Assembly (NCBI GenBank): GCA_002343685.1
Contig: DDRS01000017.1
Coordinates: 30,606 to 94,605, forward strand
Length of the DNA: 64,000 nt
From: Thiobacillus denitrificans
GTDB lineage: Bacteria > Pseudomonadota > Gammaproteobacteria > Burkholderiales > Thiobacillaceae
Direction of reading: 5' to 3'
A program made the position numbers and the translations under genes. Below, one piece after another: positions 34,298-44,478 of this stretch; positions within the stretch are counted from its first letter, which is position 1; each line of letters opens with the position of its first letter. The notes under the pieces were generated by a model that was not told where the DNA came from, searched no databases, and saw nothing but the letters and a program-made list of their open reading frames with translations.

Positions 34298-35181
34298 AAC
34301 GCCCACGCCGCAAACGGCTCGATCTCGTCTCGATTCAGCAGCATCAACTGATAGGCATCCGGATTCATCGTGCGATCCGGCGTGGTATCGACCCCTAACC
34401 GCTGCAGCACGTAACCCAGCAGGGCACGCCGCACCTCCACTTCGACGACGTCGCCGCTCGCACCGTAATCCAGCAACAGGCTCTCGCGCCTCGGCGCATC
34501 AAGGCCGCTGTGCGGTGCGAGTTGAAGCGTCACCCGTTCCACCCAGTCGTCGTCATACTGCTCGCCGGATTCGGCGGCCGCCTCCAGGCACTCGGCGGCC
34601 ATCACGCGCGACAGCACGAAATCCCGGAAATCGCAGGTGTCCTCGCTATACGCCCGCACATGCCAGCGCAGCCCAGTATTGACCAGGGTATGCGGCTCGA
34701 GCACCCGCTCCGCACCGCTCTCGCGCCGGGACAGGGAACGGTAGCTGACGCGCAGCTTGCGTCGGCCGTGGATGGCACGGGTGATCTGTGCCAGGATCTC
34801 CGGGCCTGGCAAACGGGCCGGCAAAGGCAGCGAGGCGGTCGGCAGGGCATAGACCAGCGCGTCCCCATACGGCCCGTTCGCCACCGCCAGGTTGGCGGCG
34901 ATGATCGGTAGCACGGCGGCGGGCGACAGGTCGGCGAACACCGCGGTAAACCCCGCGCCCGGCACGAAGCCGAACACGCTGTGGTTGTAGACAAGGTTAC
35001 CGGGGGCGAGGTCGCCGTAGAGCTTGAGGTCCTTGGTCGCCGCCGGATCGGACAGGCCGAAGGCGCGGGCGACGTCGCTGCGGGTCACGACCCCGGCATA
35101 CCAGGCCATGATCTCGATGTACTGCAACCGCTGGCGCGTCGCCCACTTCACGTCCAGGCGCATTTTTTCCTTTGTAATCAT
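34291..35181 (-). CDS. WYL-domain transcriptional regulator, BrxR/CapW-like
   Basis: A 296-residue regulator. The N-terminal winged helix (WATRQRLQYIEIMAWYAGVVTRSDVARAFGLSDPAATKDL, shown in part) with LAPGNLVYNHSVFGFVPG matches the BrxR/CapW group. The WYL domain (about 118-200) has RKLRVSYRSLSRRESGAERVL and HVRAYSEDTCDFRDFVLSR. A WCX-like C-terminal domain follows. These proteins usually repress phage-defence operons (BREX, CBASS). No defence genes are nearby, only divergent recA. The start MITKEKM follows GGAGCG. A palindrome 54-78 bases upstream is its likely operator. Confidence 0.88.
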   Translation of the reverse strand: MITKEKMRLDVKWATRQRLQYIEIMAWYAGVVTRSDVARAFGLSDPAATKDLKLYGDLAPGNLVYNHSVFGFVPGAGFTAVFADLSPAAVLPIIAANLAVANGPYGDALVYALPTASLPLPARLPGPEILAQITRAIHGRRKLRVSYRSLSRRESGAERVLEPHTLVNTGLRWHVRAYSEDTCDFRDFVLSRVMAAECLEAAAESGEQYDDDWVERVTLQLAPHSGLDAPRRESLLLDYGASGDVVEVEVRRALLGYVLQRLGVDTTPDRTMNPDAYQLMLLNRDEIEPFAAWAFQ

Positions 35182-35234
35182 GTCGCTCGCTCCGCTCGAG
35201 CCGGTTTGACCGGAATTATAGGGCGGCACGCATC

Positions 35235-35259
35235 AAATACAATCTATCAAGTTGTATTT
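35235..35259. promoter_or_regulatory. Inverted repeat, probable operator of the WYL regulator
   Basis: Exact arms AAATACAA and TTGTATTT are separated by nine bases, between the divergent WYL gene and recA. BrxR/CapW dimers bind inverted repeats of this kind in their own promoters. It lies only 23 bases from the recA -35 box, so it could affect recA also. Confidence 0.6.
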
Positions 35260-35281
35260 TTTATGTAGGTGATATTTTTTA

Positions 35282-35310
35282 TTGACACTTAAAAATATAT
35301 GGCCTACATT
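35282..35310 (+). promoter_or_regulatory. Sigma70-type promoter of recA
   Basis: A consensus -35 TTGACA is followed after 17 bases by TACATT, in an AT-rich stretch about 64 bases before the recA ATG. No LexA box of the CTG-N10-CAG type is visible around it. Confidence 0.7.
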
Positions 35311-35373
35311 GCACCCCATGCAGACGCCACGCCGCCTGCCTTTCACGCAACCCGACCACCAGGAGAGAGAACC

Positions 35374-36400
<1,027 letters not shown>

Positions 36401-36423
<23 letters not shown>

Positions 36424-36856
36424 GCCCGGCAATCTGCGTGAGCGCGCCCTGCGCCTTCTGGCGAGGCGCGAGCACAGCCGCGCCGAACTCGTCCGCAAGC
36501 TCGGGCAGACGGGTTTTGCGCAGCACGATATCGAGGCGTTGCTCGATGAATTCGAGGAAAAGAAGTGGCTGTCTGACCAGCGGTTTGCCGAAAGTTGGGT
36601 GGCCGACCACAGAGTAAAAGCGGGCAGCATCAAGCTCACCTACGAACTGCGGCAGCGCGGGGTGAGCGACAGCATCATCGAAGCTGTGCTCGGCGAACAA
36701 CGCGACAGCGAATTCGAACGGGCACGCGAGGTATGGCAGAAAAAATTCGGGGTGCCGCCCGACAACGCTGCCGAACAGGCTCGGCAGATGCGCTTCATGC
36801 AAAGCCGGGGATTCACCACTGAGGTAATACGTAAAACATTAACGAATGTTGATTGA
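36401..36856 (+). CDS. recX: RecA regulator RecX
   Basis: A 151-residue helical protein that binds RecA filaments and limits RecA activity. [18 protein letters not shown] is the typical first helix pair, then [17 protein letters not shown] and [14 protein letters not shown]. The ATG at 36401 lies inside the end of recA, so translation is coupled; an in-frame TTG six bases before it is an alternative. Confidence 0.93.
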
Positions 36857-36902
36857 CAGCCAAGCCTTGCCGCAGGTGTGGCTTACCAGTAATAAACGAA
36901 GA

Positions 36903-37658
36903 TTACTTAAGAGGATCCTGCGGAAACACTTTCATAACAGCCACTTTATCCATGTTTACTAACACAGTATATGTTCCGCGCTGTAGCACGTCTATGGGGA
37001 AAACGCCCACCTGCGTCCACTTCAATCTAAATTTCTTCAATAACACATCCACGTTTTGGAATAACGCTGGATTGCTCTTGGCCAAAATCTCAGGGGTCAA
37101 CCTATGCCCCTGCATCTGCCGCCTAACTTCAGCCAATGGAACGTAGTATTCCGGTACACGAAAATCGCCGACGCCTGTTGTACGGTAAAAAGACAAATCA
37201 CTCACACCCTTGCTTGTGTTTGGCAATTTAGCACCAATGAAATGCGGACCGAATAACGGCAAACTGGCGAATTCCAAACGTTTAGCCACTCCAACCCCGG
37301 CTATACCCAATTCCGTCGCTTTAACCAAATGGAAGCTCCCTCCCACGTACACCGCGTATACCAAGCGGCTGGTATAACTTGTATGCAGCCCATAACCCAG
37401 CGCAGCGACCTGTAACATAGCGATCAACGCTAGGTCAAAAAACAGCTCTTTTCTAGACTTGCTCGGGGCGCAGACAATAAAGGTCATTAGTGGACCTAGC
37501 ACGATATCCACCCCGACAATCAGCGCCAGCAATAGCGGTCCACCAATCAGCCAGAAGTATGGGAGAGTGAACCATCCAAACGCAATCAGCAATGCTGCAC
37601 CCGTTGCAAAAAGGGTGCTGATTGCGATGTGTATAAGGGCGGCACGAGTACGGGTCAT
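36903..37658 (-). CDS. tfpZ: Type IV pilin accessory protein, TfpX/TfpZ family
   Basis: A 251-residue inner-membrane protein with about four N-terminal helices (residues 8-100) and a soluble C-terminal part. It matches TfpX/TfpZ accessory proteins: LTLPYF-like GWFTLPYFWLIGGPLLL, GVDIVLGPLMTFIV, SRKELFFDLALIAMLQVAAL and the later AVYVGGSFHLVKATEL. TfpZ-type proteins aid assembly of particular pilins, and the pilin gene lies upstream on the same strand. A terminator between them should reduce its level. Codon use is less GC-biased than in flanking genes. The exact TfpX versus TfpZ assignment is uncertain. Confidence 0.85.
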   Translation of the reverse strand: MTRTRAALIHIAISTLFATGAALLIAFGWFTLPYFWLIGGPLLLALIVGVDIVLGPLMTFIVCAPSKSRKELFFDLALIAMLQVAALGYGLHTSYTSRLVYAVYVGGSFHLVKATELGIAGVGVAKRLEFASLPLFGPHFIGAKLPNTSKGVSDLSFYRTTGVGDFRVPEYYVPLAEVRRQMQGHRLTPEILAKSNPALFQNVDVLLKKFRLKWTQVGVFPIDVLQRGTYTVLVNMDKVAVMKVFPQDPLK

Positions 37659-37693
37659 ATGTTTTGTTTCAGAGCAATGGATAGGAGGCCATT

Positions 37694-37722
37694 GAAAAAG
37701 CCTCCCAAAGGGAGGCTTCTTT
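37694..37722 (-). terminator. Terminator after the pilin gene
   Basis: On the minus strand, stem AGCCTCC / GGGAGGCT with loop CTTT is followed by five T residues. It sits between the pilin gene and tfpZ, so most pilin transcripts should stop here. Confidence 0.85.
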
Positions 37723-37763
37723 GCCACTATGCGTGAATAACGCAGTTATATCGACTACTTGGA

Positions 37764-38231
37764 TCAGCAAATTGCAGCTGCGATACAGGTGGAAGCAGCA
37801 TTTTTGGTCCAAAGAATCGGCTGCCCAACACCGCCAGCAGTTCCAGTAAGAACATAAGTTTCGCCTTCAAGACCATTGACGGGTGCCCCGGCAGCACCGG
37901 TAGCTGTCATGGTAATAGTGGTAGTGAGCGGACCCTGAGCACTAAATGCGCCAGAACCTGCTGCCACTTTGTCGGTAGCACCACTGGAAACGGTAACAGG
38001 AGGAATTCCGCCAATACTGTTTGTACAACTAGCTGCGGCCAGCGTGCCGGTATCTTGGAAACAGGTTTCCGCACCCAGCTTGAACGGGGCCACTGCCGAA
38101 ACCACTTCGGTAAACTTAGCCTTCTTCGTATAAGTCTGGTATGCCGGAACCGCGATAGCAGCCAGAATACCGATGATCGCCACGACGATCATCAGTTCGA
38201 TGAGGGTGAAACCCTGTTGAACTTTACGCAT
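37764..38231 (-). CDS. Type IV pilin
   Basis: A 155-residue prepilin. The leader is very short (MRKVQQG) and is cut before [20 protein letters not shown], the canonical class IVa N-methylation motif with Glu at position 5. The following helix is hydrophobic. The globular domain has a cysteine pair (TCFQD...ASCTN) and a C-terminal disulfide-type end CIAAAIC. AAGGAG precedes the ATG. It is the major-pilin type found in Gram-negative bacteria. The tfpZ gene is downstream. Confidence 0.93.
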   Translation of the reverse strand: MRKVQQGFTLIELMIVVAIIGILAAIAVPAYQTYTKKAKFTEVVSAVAPFKLGAETCFQDTGTLAAASCTNSIGGIPPVTVSSGATDKVAAGSGAFSAQGPLTTTITMTATGAAGAPVNGLEGETYVLTGTAGGVGQPILWTKNAASTCIAAAIC

Positions 38232-38503
38232 TTCAAATCTCCTTAAGTTGGGCAAGTTGAACACGAGCCTCCCGTGTCTGGAGCTATAACGAGCAGCAGC
38301 CATGCCAACTTTAGGGGAAAGCGCCTGATTTTGTGGGGTCGCTGCAGAAAAGCCGCGCCAGTTCTTGCTTTTGGCTATGTATTGATTTTTCGGTAGCCTA
38401 TTCCCATGTCATTTTCGTAGGGAACATGCATGGCCGACGTGACCCTGGATGGCATGAGATGACGCTTTTCGTCATCCTACGCCCCGACTGTCTATACGCC
38501 AAT

Positions 38504-38532
38504 AAAAAAGCCACGCTTCCGCGTGGCTTTTT
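38504..38532. terminator. Bidirectional terminator next to tRNA-Lys
   Basis: The hairpin GCCACGC / GCGTGGC with loop TTCC has A residues on one side and T residues on the other, and lies right after the tRNA 3' end on the minus strand. Confidence 0.85.
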
Positions 38533-38538
38533 GGATTT

Positions 38539-38614
38539 TGGTGGGTCGGGCGAGATTCGAACTCGCGACCAACGGATTAAAAGTCCGCTGCTCTACCGGC
38601 TGAGCTACCGACCC
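38539..38614 (-). tRNA. tRNA-Lys (anticodon TTT)
   Basis: A 76-base tRNA with encoded CCA. The acceptor stem is GGGTCGG / CCGACCC, the D-arm contains AGCTCAGCCGGTAGAGC, the anticodon loop is CTTTTAA (anticodon TTT) and the T-arm is GCGAGTTCGAATCTCGC. It reads on the minus strand and is followed directly by a terminator. Confidence 0.97.
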
Positions 38615-38692
38615 TTTTACCTGACAAGTGTCGTGTCCGGCAAAGCGCAAAATTATACTGGATTTTGAATTCGCGTCAAAGCCAAATGTGCT

Positions 38693-39955
38693 TTAAACCG
38701 CTTCCAGCTTTCGCATTCCGGCGGGCACCAGCCTGAGGTCGGCGAGCGCGGTGATGAATGCCTTGAAGAAAGTCGCCTCGTTCTCGTACACCATCTTGTA
38801 GTACTGCACTTTCATCGTGATGGCGCTGCCGAGCACGATGGCGACGAAGGTGAGGATAGAACCCAGCGCCAGGGTGGAGAAGCCGGTGATGCCCTGGCCG
38901 ATGGTGCAACCCATCGCCAGCACGCCGCCAAACCCCATCAGGATCGCGCCCACCAGGTGGTTGAAGAAATCGCGGACGGAGGCGAACCACTCGATCCGGA
39001 AATTGCGAGAAATCAGCGACCACAGCAAGGAACCGGCGATCACGCCAGCCAGCGCCATGATGCCGAAGGTGAGCAGCGTACGGTCGAAGCCGCTCGCCAC
39101 GTAGCCGAGGGTTTGCCCCATGGGGTTGATGAAGGTGAAGGACTGTGCGGCGAGCGGACCGGCTGCGGCGGGCCTGACCGCGTCGGCCGGCGCATACAGA
39201 TCCCAATCCTGGACGAAGGATTGCAGTGTGAGAATGTCGCCGCTGGCATCCACCCGGATGTTGCTGGTGACATACCAGGCGGCCAGTACTGCGAGGCCGA
39301 CCACGAGGCCGCCGAGGATGTTGTCGAAACTGCCGCGGAAATCGGCCGACTTGAAGGCCCAGATCAGCAGCAGGCCGCCGATGATGGCCCCCATGACCAT
39401 GCGACCGGTGGCGGCCTTGTCGCCAAAGAGCATCGCGCCAAGATCCTGGTTGGTCGTCAACGCAACGGCGGTCGGATTGGTCCACGGATAAAACAAGGTG
39501 GAATAGAGCGTCTTGTCGCTGCCCGGGAAGGGATTGATCATGAAATACGCGATCAGGGCGATGACCAGCAACACCATCACCGACTTGAGGTTGCCGCCAC
39601 CGATACGGATCAGCGTCTTGTTGCCGCAGCCGGAGGCAAGCGTCATGCCGATTCCGAACAAGGCGCCGCCCAGCACGTTTTCAAGCCAGACGAAGTTGGT
39701 CTGGCGATAGGGCGGGAAGGTGCCGGTCACGTTCACCAGGCCAGCGGCTTCCAGGGCGGTCACGCCCAGTACGCCGACCGCAATGGCCAGTATCCAGGCG
39801 CGCATGCGGCCGGTGTCGCTCATGTTGACCCAGTCTGACACGGCACCCATGGTGCAGAAATTGGTCTTGTTGACCACGGCGCCCATGATCAGGGCGATCG
39901 CGAAGGTCGACCACAAAAAAATCGATTGCGCGCTGGCGAAATCTGCGTAGGTCAT
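38693..39955 (-). CDS. YeeE/YedE-family membrane protein, probable thiosulfate or sulfur-compound transporter
   Basis: A 420-residue polytopic protein with about ten helices and two related halves. Conserved cysteine motifs are NKTNFCTMGAVSDW near the start, ASGCGNKTLIRIGGGN, and FGGVLAMGCTIGQGITGFS. These match the YeeE/YedE (TsuA-type) family, in which the cysteines relay thiosulfate across the membrane. It stands alone with a divergent 200-base gap before queC. The substrate is inferred from the family. Fits a sulfur-oxidising lifestyle. Confidence 0.9.
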   Translation of the reverse strand: MTYADFASAQSIFLWSTFAIALIMGAVVNKTNFCTMGAVSDWVNMSDTGRMRAWILAIAVGVLGVTALEAAGLVNVTGTFPPYRQTNFVWLENVLGGALFGIGMTLASGCGNKTLIRIGGGNLKSVMVLLVIALIAYFMINPFPGSDKTLYSTLFYPWTNPTAVALTTNQDLGAMLFGDKAATGRMVMGAIIGGLLLIWAFKSADFRGSFDNILGGLVVGLAVLAAWYVTSNIRVDASGDILTLQSFVQDWDLYAPADAVRPAAAGPLAAQSFTFINPMGQTLGYVASGFDRTLLTFGIMALAGVIAGSLLWSLISRNFRIEWFASVRDFFNHLVGAILMGFGGVLAMGCTIGQGITGFSTLALGSILTFVAIVLGSAITMKVQYYKMVYENEATFFKAFITALADLRLVPAGMRKLEAV

Positions 39956-40169
39956 AAGTCTATTCCTCCTTAGGAAAGGGAAGTGCGGATTGCCGCCTTA
40001 CCCGGAAAAATAGCTGGATTTTAATGCGTACGAGCGAAACCGAAGCTGGATAATAAATACCATGTAGACGCTCGGTGCAAGATTGCCTCGCAATAGAGCG
40101 GACTCACATCACGCACGAAGCGTGACGCGCTCCACCCAATTAGAGAACCATCGAGAATCCGTTCGCCAG

Positions 40170-40850
40170 CTACCCGGCTTCCTGTGCGTAGCGCGTCGGA
40201 TCGGGAATGCCTGCGGCGAGGAAGCCCTCGCGCCGCAGCCGGCATGCATCGCAGCGGCCGCAGGCCAGGCCTTCGGTGTCGGCCTGATAGCAGCTCACCG
40301 TCTGCGCGTAATCAACCCCGAGCGCGGCACCACGCCGGATGATGTCGGCCTTCGACAGGGCTTGGAGCGGCGCATGAATGCGCAATCGCGCACCCTCGAC
40401 CCCGGACTTGGTCGCCAGGTTGGCCATGCGCTCGAAGGCTTCGATGAATTCGGGGCGGCAGTCAGGATAGCCGGAATAATCGACGGCATTGACACCGATG
40501 AAAATGTCGCGCGCACCGAGCACTTCGGCCCAGGCGAGTGCGAGCGCCAGCATCACGGTATTGCGGGCGGGCACGTAGGTGACTGGAATGCCATCGGTCG
40601 GGCTTTCCGGTACGGCAATGGAGGCGTCGGTCAGTGCCGAGCCGCCGATGTCGCCCAGTCCGAGGCGCATCACCCGATGTTCGACGGCGCCCAAACTTCT
40701 GGCCACCCGCGCGGCGGCGGCAAGCTCGGCCGTATGGCGCTGGCCGTAATCCAGACTCAGCGCATGGCAGGCATAGCCCGCTTCACGGGCAATCGCCAGC
40801 ACAGTGGCGGAATCCAGACCGCCGGAAAGCAGGATGACTGCGGGTTTCAT
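40170..40850 (-). CDS. queC: 7-cyano-7-deazaguanine synthase QueC
   Basis: A 226-residue ATP-dependent enzyme making preQ0 for queuosine. The PP-loop ATPase motif [15 protein letters not shown] is at the N-terminus, followed by LSLDYGQRH and [10 protein letters not shown]. The zinc site [20 protein letters not shown] is at the C-terminus. The ATG overlaps the queE stop by four bases. Confidence 0.96.
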   Translation of the reverse strand: MKPAVILLSGGLDSATVLAIAREAGYACHALSLDYGQRHTAELAAAARVARSLGAVEHRVMRLGLGDIGGSALTDASIAVPESPTDGIPVTYVPARNTVMLALALAWAEVLGARDIFIGVNAVDYSGYPDCRPEFIEAFERMANLATKSGVEGARLRIHAPLQALSKADIIRRGAALGVDYAQTVSCYQADTEGLACGRCDACRLRREGFLAAGIPDPTRYAQEAG

Positions 40851-41473
40851 GTGCCTGGCGTGTTGCCCCACAGGATCTTGTGTAACTGTACCTGCATGCG
40901 TACCGGCAGGCGGTCGGCCAGAATCCACTCCGCCAGTTGGGTGGGCGGCAGTTCGCCCTGCACCGGGGAAAACAGAATGGGGCACGCCTGCGCAAGCTTC
41001 TGCGCCTGGATGACCTCGCGCGCCCAATCGTAATCGGCACGGTTGGCCAGCACAAACTTGATTTCGTCATGCGGCGTCAGGTGGGCGATATTCTCCCAGC
41101 GGTTACGTGCCGCCTCGCCCGACTCCGGCGGCTTGACGTCGACGATGCGCGACACCCGCGAGTCCACTTTGCTGACGTCGAGCGCGCCGCTGGTTTCCAG
41201 TGACACCGAATAGCCCGCGTCGCACAGCGCGGCCAGCAACGGCAGGCAGTTCTTTTGCGCCAGCGGCTCGCCACCCGTGACGCAGACGGTCGGCACGCCA
41301 TAGTCCGCCACCCGTGCCAACAGCGACGTCAGCGTGACGGTTTCGCCGCCCTGGAAACTGTAGGTCGTGTCGCACCAGCGGCAACGCAACGGACAGCCCG
41401 TCAGGCGGACGAACACGGTTGGCAGGCCGGCTCGGCTGGTTTCGCCTTGCAGCGACAGAAATATCTCGGTCAA
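40847..41473 (-). CDS. queE: 7-carboxy-7-deazaguanine synthase QueE (start uncertain)
   Basis: A radical SAM enzyme converting carboxy-tetrahydropterin to carboxy-deazaguanine. The core [24 protein letters not shown], cluster motif [21 protein letters not shown] and VDVKPPESG are clear. Conserved family residues TLRL lie before the only in-frame TTG used here, so the true start is probably further upstream. The nearest good ribosome site (AAGGAG with a GTG after it) lies in another frame. An in-frame GTG at 41551 is an alternative. The ending overlaps queC by four bases. Confidence 0.85.
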   Translation of the reverse strand: MTEIFLSLQGETSRAGLPTVFVRLTGCPLRCRWCDTTYSFQGGETVTLTSLLARVADYGVPTVCVTGGEPLAQKNCLPLLAALCDAGYSVSLETSGALDVSKVDSRVSRIVDVKPPESGEAARNRWENIAHLTPHDEIKFVLANRADYDWAREVIQAQKLAQACPILFSPVQGELPPTQLAEWILADRLPVRMQVQLHKILWGNTPGT

Positions 41474-41615
41474 GCGGAGCGTGGTTGTTGCCGATTTATC
41501 GGATTTACAACCACGGCCTACTCCTTGCGGGTGGCGCGTAGCAGTTGGCACTTGCGCGTCATGACAGTCAAGGCCGCCCTCCAGCGGCTGGAGCGACAAG
41601 GACTTGGACACGGCG

Positions 41616-42446
41616 TTACTTGATCGCAGCCAACCGGCGCGCGGCAAGTTTGGCGGCCGGGGTGCTCGGATGCTTGGCCACCAGGTCCTTGAGCGTCTTG
41701 CGCGCAGCGGCCATGTCATCCAGTTCGATCTGGTTGGTGGCGACATTGAGCAGCGCGTCGGGCACTTTGGGGCTGTCGGGATAGGTCGCCACGAGCTTTT
41801 GCTGATGCGCCAGCGAGGTCTTGTAATCCTTCAGCGCGTAATACGAATAGCCGATCCAGTACTGCGCGTTGGCTGCCAGCGTGCTCGCCGGATAGGTCTT
41901 GAGAAAGTTCTTGAAACCGGCGATGGCGTCGGTGTACTTGGCGCCGCGGAACAGGGCGAGCGCCCCTTCGTAGCTGCGCGATTCGGCCAATGGGTCGGCT
42001 TGCGCAGACCCGTCCGCCGCCGGCTTGGCCACCGGTCCGGCAGCTGCCTGAGAGTCGGGTGCAGCCGGTTGCGCCGCATCAGCGGCCGGCGCCGGTTTGG
42101 CGGCCTTGGCGAGCTCGACAATGCGCTGATCGAGATCGGCATACAAGTCGTTCTGCCGTTTGCCCAGCGTATCCAGCTGGTTTGCCTGCACCTCGGACTG
42201 TCCGCGCAGTCTGGCCACCTCGGCCTTGAGCGATTCCACTTCTTTCAGCATATCCAGCATGGGCTGGTTTTGCTGAATCGACTGCTCTAGCTTGGCCAGC
42301 CGCGCATCGAGCGCATCCACACGCTGCTGCAATGCCTGCATCTGACGGGTCACTTCCTCGTCATTGCCGAACAGCGCCGCCCATGCCGGCTGGGCCAGCA
42401 TGAGCATCGCAACGAGGATCAGGCCATTACGTCGAAGCGAGGTCAT
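41616..42446 (-). CDS. cpoB: Tol-Pal system coordinator CpoB (YbgF)
   Basis: A 276-residue periplasmic protein. It has a signal peptide (MTSLRRNGLILVAMLMLAQPAWA), a coiled coil (about 35-110: EEVTRQMQALQQRVDALDARLAKLEQ, in part) and TPR repeats at the C-terminus (ALFRGAKYTDAIAGFKNFLKTYP, NAQYWIGYSYYALKDYKTSL). It coordinates cell-wall synthesis with outer-membrane constriction. The start ATG overlaps the pal stop codon. Confidence 0.95.
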   Translation of the reverse strand: MTSLRRNGLILVAMLMLAQPAWAALFGNDEEVTRQMQALQQRVDALDARLAKLEQSIQQNQPMLDMLKEVESLKAEVARLRGQSEVQANQLDTLGKRQNDLYADLDQRIVELAKAAKPAPAADAAQPAAPDSQAAAGPVAKPAADGSAQADPLAESRSYEGALALFRGAKYTDAIAGFKNFLKTYPASTLAANAQYWIGYSYYALKDYKTSLAHQQKLVATYPDSPKVPDALLNVATNQIELDDMAAARKTLKDLVAKHPSTPAAKLAARRLAAIK

Positions 42447-43003
42447 TTCTCGTCGCTATACACCACGTCGGTACGGCGGTTTTCGGCGTACGCGGCTTCG
42501 TCATGGCCCTCGTTGCGCGGCTTTTCCTCGCCAAAACTGATCGCTTCCATCTGCGCGTCGCTCACACCCAGCACGGCCAGTGCCTTGCGCACGGCCTCGG
42601 CGCGCTTCTGCCCCAGTGCCAGGTTGTATTCGCGGCTACCGCGCTCGTCGGCATTGCCCTGCAGGATCACGTGCGCATCGCGCTTCGACATCAGGTAGCC
42701 GGCGTGCGCTTCGAGCATCGGACGGTACTCGTCCTTCACCACGAAACTGTCGTAATCGAAGAAGACGCTACGCTTGGACAAGGGGCTGGCCGGGTTCTTG
42801 CGCGGATCGCCGGCATATTGGTCGCCCATCGCATTGCCTGCGACACCGCTGCCGCCCACACCCGTGGTTTCGGTGCCCTGGCCGGTACTTGCCGTGCCGG
42901 CCGTGCCACCGGTGCGGTCTTCGACCGTCGCTTGCGTGCCGCCGGTCGTACCGCATGCAGACAAAGTCAACGCAACCAGAATGGGCCATAAAATCTTGTT
43001 CAT
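42443..43003 (-). CDS. pal: Peptidoglycan-associated lipoprotein Pal
   Basis: A 186-residue outer-membrane lipoprotein. The signal MNKILWPILVALTLSACGTT has a lipobox LSAC. The OmpA-like domain (about 75-180) has VFFDYDSFVVKDEY and LQGNADERGSREYNLALGQKRAE, which binds peptidoglycan. A Gly/Thr-rich linker follows the lipid anchor. AAGGAG lies just before the ATG. Part of tolQRAB-pal-cpoB. Confidence 0.96.
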   Translation of the reverse strand: MNKILWPILVALTLSACGTTGGTQATVEDRTGGTAGTASTGQGTETTGVGGSGVAGNAMGDQYAGDPRKNPASPLSKRSVFFDYDSFVVKDEYRPMLEAHAGYLMSKRDAHVILQGNADERGSREYNLALGQKRAEAVRKALAVLGVSDAQMEAISFGEEKPRNEGHDEAAYAENRRTDVVYSDEK

Positions 43004-43100
43004 CTATCTCTCCTTATGAATGAATTCAATTGATCATGGACGGCTCTTGTCTACTCCCTGCAACCGTCCAACCGACATCCAACACTTTAAATACACGCTT

Positions 43101-44387
43101 TCACGGACCCCAGACCGGCTCGCGCGCATCCACACCCGATTCCGACAGGCGCGCGTGCGTTTTGCCGTCCAGGCTCACCGTACCGAGTATTCCTTGTGCA
43201 CCCTGCACCGTGGCATACAACACGGCCTGACCATTCGGCGCGAAGCTGGGCGACTCGTCGCGTGCGGTATCAGTCAGCACACGGGTCTGTCCCGAGGCCA
43301 ATTCCTGCAAGGTCACGCTGAACCGCCCGCCGTCGCGGCTGATGTAAGCCAGATACCGTCCATCCGGGCTGATCGCGGGGGAAACATTATAGCTGCCATT
43401 GAAGGTCACCCGCTTGGCTTCGCCGCCACTGGCCGCCATGCGATAGATTTGCGGGCTGCCTCCCCGATCCGACGTGAAATAGAGGGTTTGTCCGTCGGGG
43501 GAGAATACCGGTTCGGTATCGATATTGCTGCCCCGCGTCAGGCGCGTCAATCCGCCGCCGTCGGCATTGATCATATAAATCTGCGAAGCGCCGTCGCGCG
43601 TCAGCACGACAGCCAGCCGCCGGCCGTCCGGCGTCCATGCCGGGGCCGAGTTGGACCCCTTGAATGCCGCGATCTTGCGACGATGGCCATCCTTGAGCGA
43701 CTGCACATAGATGACAGGCTTCCTGTCCTCGAACGACACATACACGATCTGGTTGCCGTCCGGCGAGAACATCGGCGAAATCACCGATTCGTTGGAGCGC
43801 ATCACCGTGCGCGGGTTTTGCCCATCCGCATCGGCCACCCGCAATTCATAGCGGCGGCCCTGCTTCTGCACGTAGGCGATGCGGGTGCTGAACGCGCCGG
43901 GGATGCCCGTCAGTTTCGCATAGATGAGGTCGGCAATCTGGTGCGCCGTGGCGCGCCACTGGCCGGCCGTGATGGTGTAGCTGTAGGCCGCAAGCTGGGT
44001 CTGCTTGAGCACGTCCAGCAGATAGAAGCGTATCTCGAGACGGCCGCCCGGCTGCGCAGTGACCTGGCCGATTACCAGCGCGTCGGCGCCCTTGCCGCGC
44101 CAGACGCCGTAGTCGACCTGCGCAGGCATGACGGGTTGTTGCGCGCCGCCCACGTCCACCAGCCTGAACTGGCCGCTGCGGTTGAGGTCGTCCCCGGCGA
44201 TCTGGGTCAGTGCAGGGCTGGGCTGGCCGGGCGCGGCCTGAAACGGCACCATGGCCACGGCAATCTTGTTGGCCGCGCCGCCAATGACCTGGATTTCCAT
44301 CGCGGCGCGCGCGGAAAACGGCGCGCTCAGCAAGGCCAGACAGAACAAGGGAAACAGCAGAACGGCACGCAGCATGGATACGGACAT
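43101..44387 (-). CDS. tolB: Tol-Pal beta-propeller protein TolB
   Basis: A 428-residue periplasmic protein. After a signal peptide (MSVSMLRAVLLFPLFCLALLSAPFSARAA, shown up to the cut) come an N-terminal domain (about 35-175) and a six-bladed propeller of FSPDGxxIxYVS-type repeats (ISPMFSPDGNQIVYVSF, PVFSPDGQTLYFTSDR, ISPDGRYLAYISRD). It links Pal to TolA in the envelope. The start is uncertain by a few codons: two ATGs are present and neither has a strong ribosome site. Confidence 0.94.
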   Translation of the reverse strand: MSVSMLRAVLLFPLFCLALLSAPFSARAAMEIQVIGGAANKIAVAMVPFQAAPGQPSPALTQIAGDDLNRSGQFRLVDVGGAQQPVMPAQVDYGVWRGKGADALVIGQVTAQPGGRLEIRFYLLDVLKQTQLAAYSYTITAGQWRATAHQIADLIYAKLTGIPGAFSTRIAYVQKQGRRYELRVADADGQNPRTVMRSNESVISPMFSPDGNQIVYVSFEDRKPVIYVQSLKDGHRRKIAAFKGSNSAPAWTPDGRRLAVVLTRDGASQIYMINADGGGLTRLTRGSNIDTEPVFSPDGQTLYFTSDRGGSPQIYRMAASGGEAKRVTFNGSYNVSPAISPDGRYLAYISRDGGRFSVTLQELASGQTRVLTDTARDESPSFAPNGQAVLYATVQGAQGILGTVSLDGKTHARLSESGVDAREPVWGP

Positions 44388-44478
44388 CGGGCTCACAAAC
44401 GCTTTCTTGATTGGGCAGTCTAGCATAGGCTGCACGCGGCCCGGACCGCATACTGCCTCGTTTCGGCCCATTTAAGGC

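Noticed and set aside
40017..40169. Possible RNA gene between the YeeE transporter and queC
   Set aside because: Only a short TCACGC/GCGTGA hairpin is visible, with no promoter or terminator.
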